From Parelaphostrongylus tenuis (Eukaryota > Nematoda > Chromadorea > Rhabditida > Metastrongylidae), in the NCBI GenBank assembly GCA_019055375.1, contig JAHQIW010002308.1, positions 930,001 through 994,000 of the forward strand: a DNA stretch of 64,000 nucleotides, in the 5' to 3' direction. Shown here piece by piece: positions 45,652 through 57,659 of this stretch. The stretch's first letter is position 1. Each line of letters starts with the position of its first letter. The notes under the pieces were generated by a model. It was not told the origin of the DNA. It did no database searches and saw nothing but the letters and a program-made list of their open reading frames with translations. Both the position numbers and the translations under genes were made by a program.

Positions 45652-45848
45652 TTTTCGTACAGAGAGCATTTGGAGACGAGAACTATGGGAACGACCTCGA
45701 AAGTCATACCGCCACGCTCCGTCGGTGAGGCAAGTGTTTTGATAGATCGGCACCGCGAATACGTAACGCGGACCAGTTGATCCAATTGGTGCTTGAAAGG
45801 AATTTCTGATGAGCAACTTGAGGTCGTCGAAAACACAATTCGTAGCTA
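45652..45848 (-). CDS. Candidate internal exon, unknown protein
   Basis: 197 nt (2 nt plus 65 codons), acceptor CATTTTCAAG, donor GAAAA|GTATAC, frame open throughout. It reads ATNCVFDDLKLLIRNSFQAP, IGSTGPRYVFAVPIYQNTCL and TDGAWRYDFRGRSHSSRLQM, ending LSVRK in phase 0. Mixed hydrophobic and polar pattern, GC-richer than the flanks, no stops. I do not recognise the family. It shares strand with the NTPase gene but lies 35 kb upstream of its Walker A exon. A second frame is open for 83 codons, so the frame is likely but not certain. Confidence 0.42.
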
Positions 45849-46006
45849 CTTGAAAATGCGCGAAATTAAAAGTATTTATGAGAATACGGCGAAGGAATCC
45901 ACGGTATGAAGCAAAAAGTACTCTCTACTTACTAGGATACTTGCTAGAATCTATTCTGAGGTCCACAGTTTTCTAAATTTGATAAAGAATAAAAAGGTCG
46001 TCATAA

Positions 46007-46083
46007 ACATATACACATGCACACACACTGCATATATATGCACACACACACACACATACACACACACACACACACGCACAACA
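46007..46083 (+). repeat. CA microsatellite
   Basis: Interrupted CACACA runs with CATATATATG inside. Confidence 0.93.
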
Positions 46084-46337
46084 CCAGTGAACTTCATTTT
46101 CTCCTGTGTTCAGAGTTCCATCGTTACTCATGAGGCACAGAAAACATCGCGCTACCATGATGTCCTCTATTTACTACTTTATCGCAGGATGACCTTCCAG
46201 AAAGAAACGTCGAACTCTTTTTCACATCGCGTGACCTTACTGCGAGAATAGACCCGGTTGTGTGTAGTAGTTATACACCCAAAAACACCATCCATTAAGA
46301 AGACTTAATAAGCTATTGGAAGGACATTAAACCATTT

Positions 46338-46340
<3 letters not shown>

Positions 46341-46382
<42 letters not shown>
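46341..46382 (+). repeat. CT microsatellite
   Basis: About 20 CT units, one interruption. Confidence 0.95.
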
Positions 46383-47238
46383 GAATTTTTTTTCACTTTG
46401 TTTTACTACCTTTTGGCAAAGTTCCACAGCAACAATTAGGGAGTTCACTTGAAGCTTTCGCTGATTTCAAGCACAATGAATTACACTAGTGTGGTTGTTT
46501 TCTTTACGGTGTAGAAGCAAAAATTGTTGGTAACTTCCAATATTAGAATATCCAGAGGAGCAACATGTTGGGTTAATCAGAAGTGTATCATCGTCGAGGT
46601 TAGAGCTTAGAATGTGGCATTTATCTGTTTATAATAGTATTACTACAAAGATACGACGGGGCCCAAGAGGATACAATGCTTTCGATCGCAATGTGGCGAA
46701 ATCCTAATGGAACGTGACATAGATGAATTTGTTCGAAAAAGCTCGTAGTGTTTTAATAGTAGATAGGATACAAAAGTAGGATGTAAACGTTGATCAAGTG
46801 GGCGAAATAGTTGAAAGCTCTTCAAGGGCAGGATAAGGTAATAACAGCGACAAGGCGGACCAACAGTACCAGTAGTCTCGAAGAAAAATCTCAAAAATGC
46901 CAAACTCCCCTAAATAAACATGGCCGAAGGTAAGTCTTCTGGAAGTGATAATCGATAAATCCTGATGGTGTTGGTTGTGAGTTCGTGAACTTCGGATGGT
47001 CAAATGAGGAAGATTTTAATGCCGCGTTCAGTGTTTTACCGCAGTAGGGGTGCAATAAAACGCCTAAGAGAGAAAAAAACTATAACGTTCACAAAAAGAA
47101 ATCTGAAAAAACACAACAGAACTTTCTGATTGTCGTTGGGTGTTGTAATCGTCGTTTTGTTTCAGTTTTGTTTCAGAAATATTTGTTGATTCACATCAGA
47201 AAACATAATATTTGAACTACTCTTCCTGAACGAGTTTA
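46383..47238. other. Unannotated stretch
   Basis: No gene recognised; minus-strand frames at 46643-47003 have no family. Confidence 0.35.
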
Positions 47239-47790
47239 CTAGGTTGAAAAAAAAAGTTCCTTGACATCGGTAAAAGATGTTTCAAGTTTCATGTTTGTTT
47301 TACATAGTATCGGTAATTGTGAATTCATGGGAACATCTCGGGACTATTTCTGTAAGAAACTTCCCATGCATTAAAGGAAATGTATCCGACAATGATTCGT
47401 CGAAAGTGCGGTGTTTCGGCAAGACAATGCCAAGCTCCCATAGCAAAGAAAACTGAGGAAAAGTTTGTTGACTTGGATGGAGTCGAGATTATGCCGTACT
47501 CAGCTGCTAGATGCTGCGCCGTCCGATCGTGGTCTTTTCCACCTAATGGAACATTTTCTGCGTGGACACCGATTCGAGACATTTGACTGAGTTGTAGAGA
47601 CATGTCAGGAGTTCTCATTCAAAGCCAAAGCAATGGTATTTTGAGCAATTGCGGAAGTTCGCAGATATTCAGCAAAAGATCGTGAACAATCGTGGTCTTT
47701 TTTTTAAGAATAGTTACTGTTATTTTTAGTTGAATTTATGTGCAAACTTTGAGTTTTCAGAAGTTGCTAAGTAACTTTTCCTCAACCTGA
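47239..47790 (+). mobile_element. Mariner remnant, transposase C-terminus only
   Basis: The terminal repeats TAGGTTGAAAAAAAAAGTTC and, inverted, CAGGTTGAGGAAAAGTTAC resemble those of the elements at 18463 and 30183. Inside, the plus strand reads RQCQAPIAKKTEEKFVDLDG then VEIMPYSA, matching the mariner segment around the second and third catalytic Asp; a further frame with QSNGILSNCGSSQIF corresponds to the C-terminal end. Frame breaks and the loss of the final Asp region show a dead copy. The N-terminal half is deleted. Confidence 0.78.
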
Positions 47791-47883
47791 TATTTCAGCG
47801 GGTGAGTATGATGTGAATTAATATAACCACAAGAATATATTGGTCCGGGAAATATTACGCTCAAATGAGAGGGCTGGCATTGG

Positions 47884-49190
47884 GGTAGCGAATGGCACCT
47901 AGTCCGGCGATTGCCTTTTTGGCGAAAGTGGAAGCACCAGTTATGGATCTCCGGCCATTATTCTACTGCAGGTTTATAGATGATTGTCTAACTATTTGTT
48001 CCACTCAAGAGGAGTTAGATAATTGCTTTAGATTGTTGAATGAAGAGTCAGAGTATATAAAATTCACCCGTGAGATACCAAAAGATGATTGGCTCCCTTT
48101 TTTGAACGTGCAAATAAGCTTAACGGAGAACGGCTACGTAACAAAGTGGTACCGAAAGCCAAGTAATAAGAATATCCTGGTTCACTATCTCTTTTCTTAT
48201 CCCTCACATACGAAAAGGCCGAAAAGGCGTTAATAAAAAACATGTTTCGAACAGCAGCCAATGTATGTACCGGAGAGGAGCAAAGGGTAGAATCCGTGAA
48301 TTTGGCTCGAGAAATAGCCACTTCTAATGGATACGAATTTGTAACTCCTCGGCTTAGGTTTAGAGGAAATAATACGCCTCCAAACGAAAGCTCGAATGAA
48401 AGGAAAGTTCCGTTCATCCTTCCGTTCTCTTCAAATGAAATTAGTAAGCTCTAAAACGCTATTTGAAAAGAGCGGGTTTAGAGCAATCGGTGGCCATTAC
48501 TGAAATACCACCGGATACTCCAAGACGCCAATTGGCTTGCAACCGCTTATATGACCTTCTCTGTATAACGAAAGATTGCAAAATATGTCCCAACGGCAGA
48601 GGCGGTGATTGCATGAGCGTAGGTACAGTCTAGCTAATCTCTTGCAAAGCGTGTAGCGATAAATATATTGGCGAAACGGGTAGAACACCTAGCCGACAAA
48701 CGTCTTATTAGACGGAACACCCCGCTAGGAACGCATAGAGAACAGAAACACGACGGAGTTGATCTCAAGATCGAAGTCACCATCCTTGCGCAGGAACAAA
48801 AACATCAGCGCGAAAAATTCTGGAAACACTTTGGTTTAACACCACCAATCCAACTTATTGTGATCTGAGTCAGTATGTAAGACTGTTGTTATGGTGGGTA
48901 AGGTGCATCACGAGCCTATGTGATCTCCTTCTGGTGATCTCCACTTGAATCATTTGGTGGAACACATACTAAAAGGGGTGAGTATGTTGAGAGCTGGTTT
49001 TGTGCTTGATGCGATTGAAATATAGGTCTGGTGATTTTTTCTAGAGTAGTGAAGGTGTTTGACTGGTTGGATTGCAGACAATTAGACCTTTCCAGGCGCT
49101 GAAGAAGGCGAACTGCCAAAACATCAGCTGTTAAATAAAGTTTAATGTAACACCTTGTGTTTGGCTTGTAGAAGAAAATCAGGAATTACA
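47884..49190 (+). pseudogene. Penelope-like element: RT end plus GIY-YIG endonuclease, decayed
   Basis: The frame 47892-48233 contains PLFYCRFIDDCLTICSTQEE, the YxDD-type reverse transcriptase active site as FIDD, then WLPFLNVQISL and TKWYRKPSNKNILVH. A shift at about 48230 leads to NMFRTAANVCTGEEQRVESV (48242-48454). Another shift near 48450 leads to CNRLYDLLCITKDCKICPNG, a stop in GTV-LISCKACSDKYIGETG, which is the GIY-YIG core, and GTHREQKH...IEVTILAQE (to 48866). The 3' tail with TTTCCAGGCGCTGAAGAAGG runs to about 49190. Penelope-like elements of this kind are common in hookworm genomes. The N-terminal RT domains are missing and at least three breaks make it non-functional. Confidence 0.88.
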
Positions 49191-49327
49191 ATCAGAAGAG
49201 CTCTAAGATACGAGCGAAATCTAGAACCTGAGGTGACTTTAGACCTGCGACTACACTGTTCGGATGCTCACTAAATTTTCTTCTACGCTATCAAGATCCC
49301 CGTTATGCCATTAAAACTAGGTAGTAA

Positions 49328-49628
49328 GGATAAAGGATAAAGGTCTCGGCGTTGATTAATCCCTGAGGGAGGCGCCATGCATTCGACTTTATATTCTAAT
49401 GTCGCTTGAGGTGACTGAATGCATATCTGGCCTTTACAATGACTCGCGGTGACCTCTCGCTAAACCGAATCAGTGCTGCTTATCCTCCCAGACAAGTCTG
49501 AGACCCTTCTTGTACCAATTTATCGACCCCGGAGGGAAGGATGGCTTAGTAGCCAAGAGCGCGAGATCAAATCACTGACCTCGTGTGCGACGCAGGGCAC
49601 CTCTAACCACTGCGCCACATGCGCTCTG
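49328..49628 (-). repeat. SINE family 1 copy with target-site duplication
   Basis: Full length on the minus strand, head GCGCATGTGGCGCAGTGGTT. The direct repeat CTAGGTAGTAA lies at 49317-49327 and 49629-49639. The tail contains two ATCCTTT units. Confidence 0.88.
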
Positions 49629-49639
49629 CTAGGTAGTAA

Positions 49640-50273
49640 ATAAAGTCAAAAACTGTAAGTTGAGCTGCGACTTTAGTTTTCTGAAATAACACCGATTTCT
49701 GTTCCCTAGATCAGTATCGTTTTCAGGTGATTGCTGATGCCCACTGAAAACGTTGAAACATGAGTGAGAAAAGGCAAAGCGAGGGCCACGATGGTGTAGA
49801 GGAAAACTTCGTGAGCCCCCAGGAAGGGTAATCACTTCTTCGAAACCACCTCAAGCTTCAAGCTTGGCTCGTATCTTAATTTTCAATAGTTTCTTCTTTT
49901 CTCAACAAGAACATATTTTTCAACTCATTCAGTTCTGAAAGCTGTACCATGCTTCTACCATGAAAAAATGTTCACGGTGGATGCAAAAGTCAGCTGTCGT
50001 CTTTTATGAGAGATTAATGTTGTACAGATCATTGTGGCTCTGTAAAGGATGGAAGCAATCAAAAGTGGACTCTAATAAAAGATTTTCAGTGAGAAACACG
50101 CTCACACATTCCATTTCTGTTTTCCTTCGCAGTTCATTGGTAATTGAGAAATTGACGAATTTGCCAATGCAGAGGGATTCTTGATAGGCATTTTTGTTTT
50201 ATTCACTATGTGAATAGTTTCTTTTTCTGTCAACATGAAAAGATTTACTTGATTCTTTTAACAAAATCTATTA
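49640..50273. other. Unannotated stretch
   Basis: Short frames only; nothing recognised. Confidence 0.35.
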
Positions 50274-50640
50274 TGTTGGTGCAAAAATAACTACGCTTTC
50301 GGACCGTGTTAACCTCATTTACTTTTGCAGCCTGCTTCAAATGACAAAACTGGTGGAATGGTCGACGTTCAGTTCTTCTACAAAATCTTGTGCATTATTG
50401 AGAGAATCAACTTCGTTGATTACTTTTTCCATGAGTTCTAACGATCTCCCATGACCGCCCCACTACGTCTCTCAGCTTCAAAGTTTTCCTCTCTAGTACG
50501 AAACTTCTTGAATAACGAATGTATTGGATTTTTTTCAGCAACTTGCAAGCCAACTGCTTTATTGATGTTACGAGTTGTCTCTGCTGCTTTGCGACCCATT
50601 CTGAACTCATGTTTTATAACCACAATTACTTTTGAGCCCC
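50274..50640 (-). mobile_element. Internally deleted mariner of a second family
   Basis: The terminal repeats TGTTGGTGCAAAAATAACTA (50274) and, inverted, TTGGGGGCTCAAAAGTAATT (50640) are of the GGTGCAAAAGTAATT mariner type, unlike the other mariners here. The minus strand carries RMGRKAAETTRNINKAVG, SLFKKFRTREENFEAERRSG, and after a frame break ...DHSTS, the N-terminal DNA-binding region. The catalytic domain is deleted. Confidence 0.8.
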
Positions 50641-52446
50641 CAAGCAAAATTTCTTCAACAGTGTACAATGTGATACTGCAAGTAATACGTCACTGGCAAC
50701 AAAACATAAAGCAAGAAATGTGCGTCAAAATGATATACAATTTAACATCATTTATTTGAAAATAAGTTCCGATATCAAATGGTACAAGTAAACAATGCAT
50801 AGACCGTGATCACTTTTGTGCAACTCTAATGCAACAAGTAGTTTTTGCTGCACTCTACAAAGAATTTATACTTATCAACAGCATGCATTTTTATAACAAC
50901 TTCTCATATCATTATACACAGACACATCTCAAAAATATTTACCTTGTAAAACTGCATAGTGGAAGAACATCTACACGGTGTGCAGCAACACTTTTGACGA
51001 ACCATTGATTATTCAATCGTTCATTAGAGAACATTCGTATTGTTCCTACTAAAGGAAGTTTACTGAAATCACCTCATTCGCGATCTACTTTTATTGATCG
51101 GAAAACGCTTGAGAAATTTGACTTTTGTTAGAAGACATTATTAATTGAACACCCTCTGCCAGCCGGTTGTTCGTGTCGCGCTCTAGTCGAGAGAAGCGCA
51201 ACGTGGTACTCAAAGTGTTGAGCAACGATGAAGGGTCCCGAATGGGTGAACTAAACCAGGAAATGATTGGATTTTTGAGAAAGAACCCCTGTGAACTGAT
51301 AATATTCTAGTGGGAAAGGAGAAAGCACTTCAATTTGAATAGGATGAGAGTAGCTAGAACTTCATTATTGCCATTACTTTGAGTTTTTGATATCATGAAG
51401 TCTTCTTTTTCATTCACAACAATCTAACTCCTGAAACTGTAAATTTGTCTACTTACATGTATTTGTGTACCGGCATCGATTAGCTATTAAACTCAAAACA
51501 AGTGCGGCTACTGTAGTGGAGGAATCAGATTTCCGAGACGATAAACCTAGCTTAGATCATCGAAAGGCAGCGATTGCTACTGCGTTCGGATGGATCGCAT
51601 ATCAGAGTATTCCAGGAGAAAAGCCGCTATACTATCACTGAGGATATTATTGGGACGAGAAACTTGTCAGGTCGAGGTCGAACCCACAAACTAATGTAAG
51701 AACATCCGTAATTGGTGTTCGCGTCGGATCAAGGATAATAAAACAAATGAAAGAAAGCTCAAATTTTTACCGCATGCAAAGACGAACATATTAATGTAAA
51801 GCGAGACGTAGCAATGTTTCCAAAAACCGATCTCCAATCAACGTTGTCATGAATGACCATTGTTTTTGCTGTAGTGATAAGTTGATACGAGGTTTTCATG
51901 GAGGTCTTTTGTACTGAACTGACTTTTCGACGCTTTCGCTTTCATGAGATCTGTAACAGCTTGATTTTATCAGAAATTATTCGCTGAGATGTTTGACCAA
52001 TCATAATTGCATTGAATCAAGCGGAACAGAGTTTACTGAAAAAGACGTTGCAAACAATTTTCGAAGAATTCTGAGTATTAAAGTCTTTCATTCGACAAAG
52101 CTTCATTCATCACCTTGAAAGTCTCTTTCATATCTCAAGAACTAGCGAACAATAGTATTCCGGCTGTCATTCACACTCAATTGACTCCGATTCTGCTTGT
52201 CGGCCGAACGTCGTCGGCAATTCGACCTTTGCGGGAAAACGCAGCAAATATTGAACAACGCGAACGACCTAACCTCATTGCAAATCTGTAACGAAAACGC
52301 ATCAGTAAGGGATATGCATTGGTTTCCCTCATCAACCCTTCGGAGCATATACATTTTTGTGTGGCCAAAATTTCCAAGGTCATTTTGAGCCACGGTTAGA
52401 ATAGATTCAATTCTCGCTCTTCATTTCACTTCAGATGCTTTATCTT

Positions 52447-52448
<2 letters not shown>
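50641..52448. other. Unannotated stretch
   Basis: Overlapping short frames at 52142-52393 on both strands; no family recognised. Confidence 0.4.
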
Positions 52449-52486
<38 letters not shown>

Positions 52487-52560
52487 ATATTGTATATCTA
52501 TACATATTTTATACATATTCTATATAGATTATCTATCTATATATATATATATATATATCA
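52449..52560. repeat. AT microsatellites
   Basis: (TA)n at 52449-52484 and again at about 52537-52558, with ATATTCTATATAG-type sequence between. Confidence 0.93.
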
Positions 52561-53760
52561 TTTACAAATTTATATATGTATATCCATACAGATTCTGTTA
52601 TATACTGTATTTTTTTACTTTATCACTCTTCGCTTTTACTTGCAGATTCCAGTACTTCAGGCGTTCAATTCGTTGCCTTTCATCTACTCTCCACGAAGAT
52701 CTTCGAAACTTTCCACACGGAGTTTTGTATGCTTCTTGATGATATTTTCGTTTTCTCTAAGAACGCGGTTGAGTTCTGGTTGACTCAATTCACGTTTGAA
52801 TCGCACGATAGCCGGATTAAAACATTCTTACTTGGAAGCAGAGAGCGAAATTTTTCAAGCATGCTTGGTACCAGCTTTCCTACTCCGAACTTGACAAATT
52901 TGGCTTGCGGCCTTACCAACCCATGTTACTGATGAGTAATACATTACTACTGAATAATTCAACTCCAACAAAATGTGTTGAAGAGTGTCGAAATTAAAAT
53001 GAAGTAGATCTACTCGACCCGCTAACGATATCTTTACCTGGTCGCTAAAATATTCTCAAATAACAATAATCGTGCTAAGAGATTCACTGGTAATTTTGCA
53101 GCATTGTTCTGATGCAGATTTTTGCAAGGCGAATGTACACAAACGTTTTCATGACAGCATTACAACTTCTATTTTTCGGCAGTTGAACCAAAAATCGATT
53201 CACATACTCCTCCGGAGCTGTCCTAGATGGAGAAATCTATTGAAGTGCTAGTTTAAACCTTATCGAGGCCGATCTCAATCCAGCTCCACATGAAATCTCA
53301 TCAAAGTAGAATTGGTTACATATGGAATAAACTTTCACTGTATGCTAAAACTAAAGAGGCGAGTGCAGCTTAATGACTCGAGAGGTCGGGTAGCACAGAA
53401 TAAACGTGATCGTCAATTCTGCTCATACTATATGAAAATTAAGCCATTCGTCTCTTTCAAATCGACACAGGTGCCACTCATCGAAGCGGTTAGTCAGTGG
53501 AAGCTTGCAAGTCTTAAAACGGCAATTTAGACCCAATACACTATTATTTAACCTTCTGAAGATCTCTGAATCCGATTTCCGACGAACCTCCGATTTTCAC
53601 AGTATAAGAACAACCTTCGAATCTGTCAAAATCGGCGCTGAATAAGTTCCCATAACCTAGCGTTTTATTAATTTTATCGCTGATATAAAATTAGTTCCCA
53701 TAAATTTGATGAAATCTCTGCTTAATTTTAGCCCAGAATGTGTTCTAATTATTTGTTTAT
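52561..53760. other. Unannotated stretch
   Basis: The plus-strand frame from about 52646, after TTTTACTTGCAG, to 52932 is open, but a second frame is too. I recognise no product. Confidence 0.3.
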
Positions 53761-53769
53761 TTTTAGTTG

Positions 53770-54450
53770 TTCTTAAGTTATGAATTATAAAAATGAACGT
53801 GTCGCAGTAGTTACGTTGCACAAGACGAGATTGAAAACACATTGATAGAATCGACTGGTTTCAAACCAGCAAGTGTCTACAGAGCCGTGAGACGTTCCAA
53901 AGAGACTGCAGGGATTGAGACCCATGCTTGAAAAAGTCGTTCAACCACCTCATCTACTATGGAAACATCACAGGATCCGCTATGAAATTTAGCGAAAGCC
54001 ATAGCATTCGATGCGCAAAATGGCAAAGAAACTCGGAATAAGTGAAACATGGAGAGTGCGAAACATTGTCAAAATAAGCTGAAGTTGTGAAACTACAAGA
54101 TCTTTTGTGCTCACTCTCTGGACGAGAAGATGAAAGAAGAACGGTATTTGAAGGTTCGGCGAATGATTCAGTTTATCGCTGGTGCTCGTGTGTCGAAGGT
54201 GTTTTTCACGATTGAGAAGAAAATACACGGTCGATCCACTCCAAAATAGTCACAGTCGGCGTCGACTTTTCAAGGAGGGTCAGCAGAATTCTGCAGTAGC
54301 AAAAACTATTGGCTGCAATGATTTTCAGGCTTTTGTGATGGTCTGGGCCGGCATTTGCTCCACCAGAAAGGCGTTGTTAGTCTTCATCAACGGAAACGTC
54401 AAAATCACTGAAACAGGTTCTACTAAACGCCTTAGATTATTCAACACTTT
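53770..54450 (+). pseudogene. Tc1/mariner-superfamily transposase relic
   Basis: Pieces in three frames, in transposase order: RVAVVTLHKTRLKTH, then GFKPASVYRAVRRSKETAGI (helix-turn-helix), then MAKKLGISETWRVRNIVKI, then KMKEERYLKVRRM, FFTIEKKIHGR (first catalytic strand, Asp replaced or frame lost), and DFQAFVMVWAGICSTRKALL (second catalytic strand region). Many stops and shifts. It resembles maT/IS630-type elements more than the mariners elsewhere here. Terminal repeats were not found. Confidence 0.7.
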
Positions 54451-54734
54451 GTGCACTTTTGGAGAAGATGTAGAGATTCTAATAGGTTTCATTAGAAATA
54501 TTGAAGCTTACTTTGAATCGAGATATTTCATTTTCAAGACACAGATTCTGCACCAGTAATCAATTCCGAAATGGCGTGATAACAAATGTGACACGATCAG
54601 CATGTGGTGCAATTGCTCATCATCGTTTCGTGATTATTTGTCGGTCTTTCAATATTCCTAATCTCCCATTGAGCCTACGTAAGAGAAATGATATCAGGTG
54701 GCCAGTCTAGAGCAGGTTTCTACCACCATATCCT

Positions 54735-55215
54735 TATTAAATGAGGCCCATGTTTGCCTGGTCGCTACGTAAGCAGGATGAAAGATCACTTGGAGTTATC
54801 GAACGCGCAGTCGAAAGGTCGATGCTAGGAGTATCCGTATCTCACAAATGAGAGAAGGGATCCGAAGTTCCGACCTACGTCAACGATCGAAAATTAGAGA
54901 CGCCGTTCTACACGCCAGGATATCGAAAATCAGCTGGGCCGGACACGTGATGCGCTCCAACGACAACCGATGGACGAGAGCCGTTACCGACTGGATTCCT
55001 CGGGACGTCAAGCGCTCTAAAGGAGGACCACTGACCCGTTGGTCCGATTTTTTTCACGAAAGCGATAGAAGAAAGATATGATGCTCAACGAATCCCTAGA
55101 GCGAGGAGGACCCACTGGGCTACTCTTGCGCGCGATAGGGAAAAATGGAAGAGTTGCTGGTACCCGCTCGAGTCACTCGACGATCAGCGGGACGGCAGGT
55201 GGTGCAGGTGATCTT
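54735..55215 (+). pseudogene. RTE-type retrotransposon, 3' end of the RT gene
   Basis: The frame reads LGVIERAVERSMLGVSVSHQ, MREGIRSSDLRQRSKIRDAV, ISWAGHVMRSNDNRWTRAVT and DWIPRDVKRSKGGPLTRWSD. An extra T in the run at 55047-55053 shifts the frame to AIEERYDAQRIPRARRTHWA and REKWKSCWYPLESL, then a stop after WCR at about 55210. WAGHVxR...RW...W.PR..KR..G.P.TRW.D is the hallmark C-terminus of RTE-like LINEs in nematodes. The copy is 5'-truncated, as usual, with short 3' sequence TGATCTTTATTGAGC. Confidence 0.87.
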
Positions 55216-57455
55216 TATTGAGCAGAGAAAATCTAGGCGTCCTCGTTTCACCAACTATTCAAGACCTCATTGAATTCTAAACGAATTAGGTACGGTATGG
55301 TCTGGCACGGTTTAGTCAACGACATTATAAAGATGTGGCTTATAATCGACCATATGTGAGTTGTGAGTTTAGACTGTCTACATAGTAATTCCACCAAACA
55401 CATTACGTTCATGAATTATGTGCAGCTTCTTCCATGTACGGTGGGATGGTTTTGATATAGTTTTTTCGCAAGAGCTCAGAGTTCACAATCAATCATGAGT
55501 CATCATTAGTGCCTTTATTCAATTTTTGGCATGGTTCTGGTCTCAGTGACTGTAGCATATTGAAGATGTTTATCAGAGAAAGCGCTCGCCAGTTTGAATG
55601 ATCAAGCTGAAGGTTACACTTGTTTTCAGGGTGCGTTTTAGTCAATGATAAATAAAACGAACTGATGGTTTTTTCAATGTAATGGTCCAGCAAAATGTAA
55701 TCACAAAACTTGTTTTGTTGCCGCTAACCTTCATTACCCTCCTTTTCTTCGGAGTAACAATGACCTAAGGTAAGGGCCTCAGCTACATTAAGTCAACTTG
55801 ACTGGTAAGGAAAACCACCATATATGTGGCCAATATTAGCCATCATAAAAAGAAATTTATAGTAAGCTTTCCTTATACTATCAGCGCGAAATATTACCGA
55901 ATATTTCTGACCGGATCAAATCAAAAATGGTTTTGAAGAAAAGGGGGGTTGAATTTACGAATAAGGAACGGTGAAATGTTACTCCCTAAGGCCCAACATC
56001 TTGCACACCCGTTCGAAAATGTAATCTACTGCGTCATCAAGAATACTCCAACTAAAGATGCCCTTTTCCGGAAAGAAACGTGCTGCTCTTCTAGGTACAC
56101 ATGAAATCTTGTTAGAGTTAATGGATTTTGGTGGCTTAAATTTCAGTCAATTTAGTGGCGATCCACCTACGTTTCGTGATTTCCAAATTAAAAGCATAAT
56201 GGACATACTGGATGCCGATTCAGCCCACCTTCTCAAAGAAGAATCTTAGCGACACGGCAAGGGAATGAAGAATTGAAAAGGCATTTGTGTAGGTAAAAAT
56301 ACAGTATAAATGTATAGTGAACATCACGAGAACTAATTCATTGGAAATAGTCAGGGCTTGAAAGGATGCCTGTTCCATGGCGTTATTCAAGCTCATTTTC
56401 CCACTGCATTACATCTGACGTAGCCAATGTCGTGGTCAGAAAAGTTATTCCAAAAAGTCCTGATCTATTATTTCGTTTCATGAATCCATCATGTACATAT
56501 ATATTTGGTAAAAATTTCGCAAAAATCAGTCGTTTCTATACACTTAACGGTTTACACTCTAGGTTTACAACGTTTGAAAATTACTTGCTGTTTTGCACTA
56601 CATCATATGCCACCTCATATTCATCACCCACCTCTGACTCATATTTCCCATCGACGAAGAGCATAAGATATCTCACCTTGTCATCTTCATCCTCGAATAA
56701 TTATTCGCTGCATGAAATTAGGCCGATGAAATCCAATCCTAAGCCTGTAAAGTCTACAGAAAGCATTCTATGACAGCCTCAATAGAAGAAAACATATTTC
56801 AGAGGATGAGTAACGATTGAACACTGATACGGTTAAATCGATGTTGGTCAGGAATAAGAGCTTTTGCATCGTAGAAAATTAGACCGATGAAAGGAAATGA
56901 CGATGAAAACCTTATTTGATAGGGTATTCTCTATGTGCTTCCCTGATATCAAAAGTTTATAATCGATGCGTCATTGAATACAAGGATAGACACAATCCGA
57001 AATATTCAGCGATCTAGACCCATTTATTTGATGAATGGTTTTGTCACAAAGTCATTGTTTGATCATTCTTTCGCAACTTCCATGATAATTAATGGCTGCA
57101 GTCTCGAGTAGCATTGTGAAAGCATCACAAAAAGTATTTACAAAATACTAACCCTGTTACAACCACAAATGAAAGGTAAGATACATTCAGTGCTCTTGAT
57201 ATTGGATTTCACCCGGGAAAAACACATCGTTGCATTGCATGTGATTGACAAAACGACATATTTGCATTGCACGTTTAAAAACGCAGGATATATGGGCTTA
57301 CTACTCAGAATCTCATTACAGATCAGCATACAAAGAAACATCAGTTGTCAATCAAGTATACAATACTCAAAATTTTCTATGTTTTGACTGTTCTTTTGGC
57401 AGTGTTGTGATGTTATACATGTACTAAGGAGAGTTGAGTGGTAAAAAAAAATTCG
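55216..57455. other. Unannotated stretch
   Basis: Plus-strand frames at 56058-56249 and 56366-56773 (135 codons, Ser-rich) are unrecognised and may be chance. No repeats identified. Confidence 0.35.
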
Positions 57456-57457
57456 AC

Positions 57458-57545
57458 CTCTGGCGGGAGTTGAACCCGTGTTCCACTTACTCACCGGGGA
57501 CGCGTGCTATCACTACAACACAGAAGCCACCGCTTACCCACCACT
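57458..57545 (-). repeat. tRNA-like pseudogene or SINE head
   Basis: The minus strand has GTGTTGTAGTGATAGCACGC (D-arm/A-box-like), ACACGGGTTCAACTCCCGCC (T-arm/B-box, good stem) and then a run of T, as at a Pol III terminator. The acceptor stem does not pair, so this is not called a tRNA gene. Confidence 0.45.
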
Positions 57546-57659
57546 AATTCCTCAACATCTCACTATAATATCCATCGATCACCAACCGTTAACAGGTTTG
57601 GCCGGGTGAGCACCACTCAATTCTGTTAGTTAAGTATTTATCTTTGACGAGCAGAAGAG

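Noticed and set aside
47325..47618. 97-codon minus-strand frame
   Set aside because: It is the antisense of the mariner transposase C-terminus, which reads correctly on the plus strand.
52646..52932. Possible Gypsy-type reverse transcriptase hint (LLDDIFVFSKN)
   Set aside because: Eleven residues resemble the YLDDILVFS motif, but nothing on either side matches an RT and no LTRs are present. Probably chance.
19612..57545. tRNA genes at 19612, 22115 and 57458
   Set aside because: A- and B-box-like sequences are present but acceptor stems do not pair and no proper anticodon arm is formed; treated as tRNA-derived repeats.
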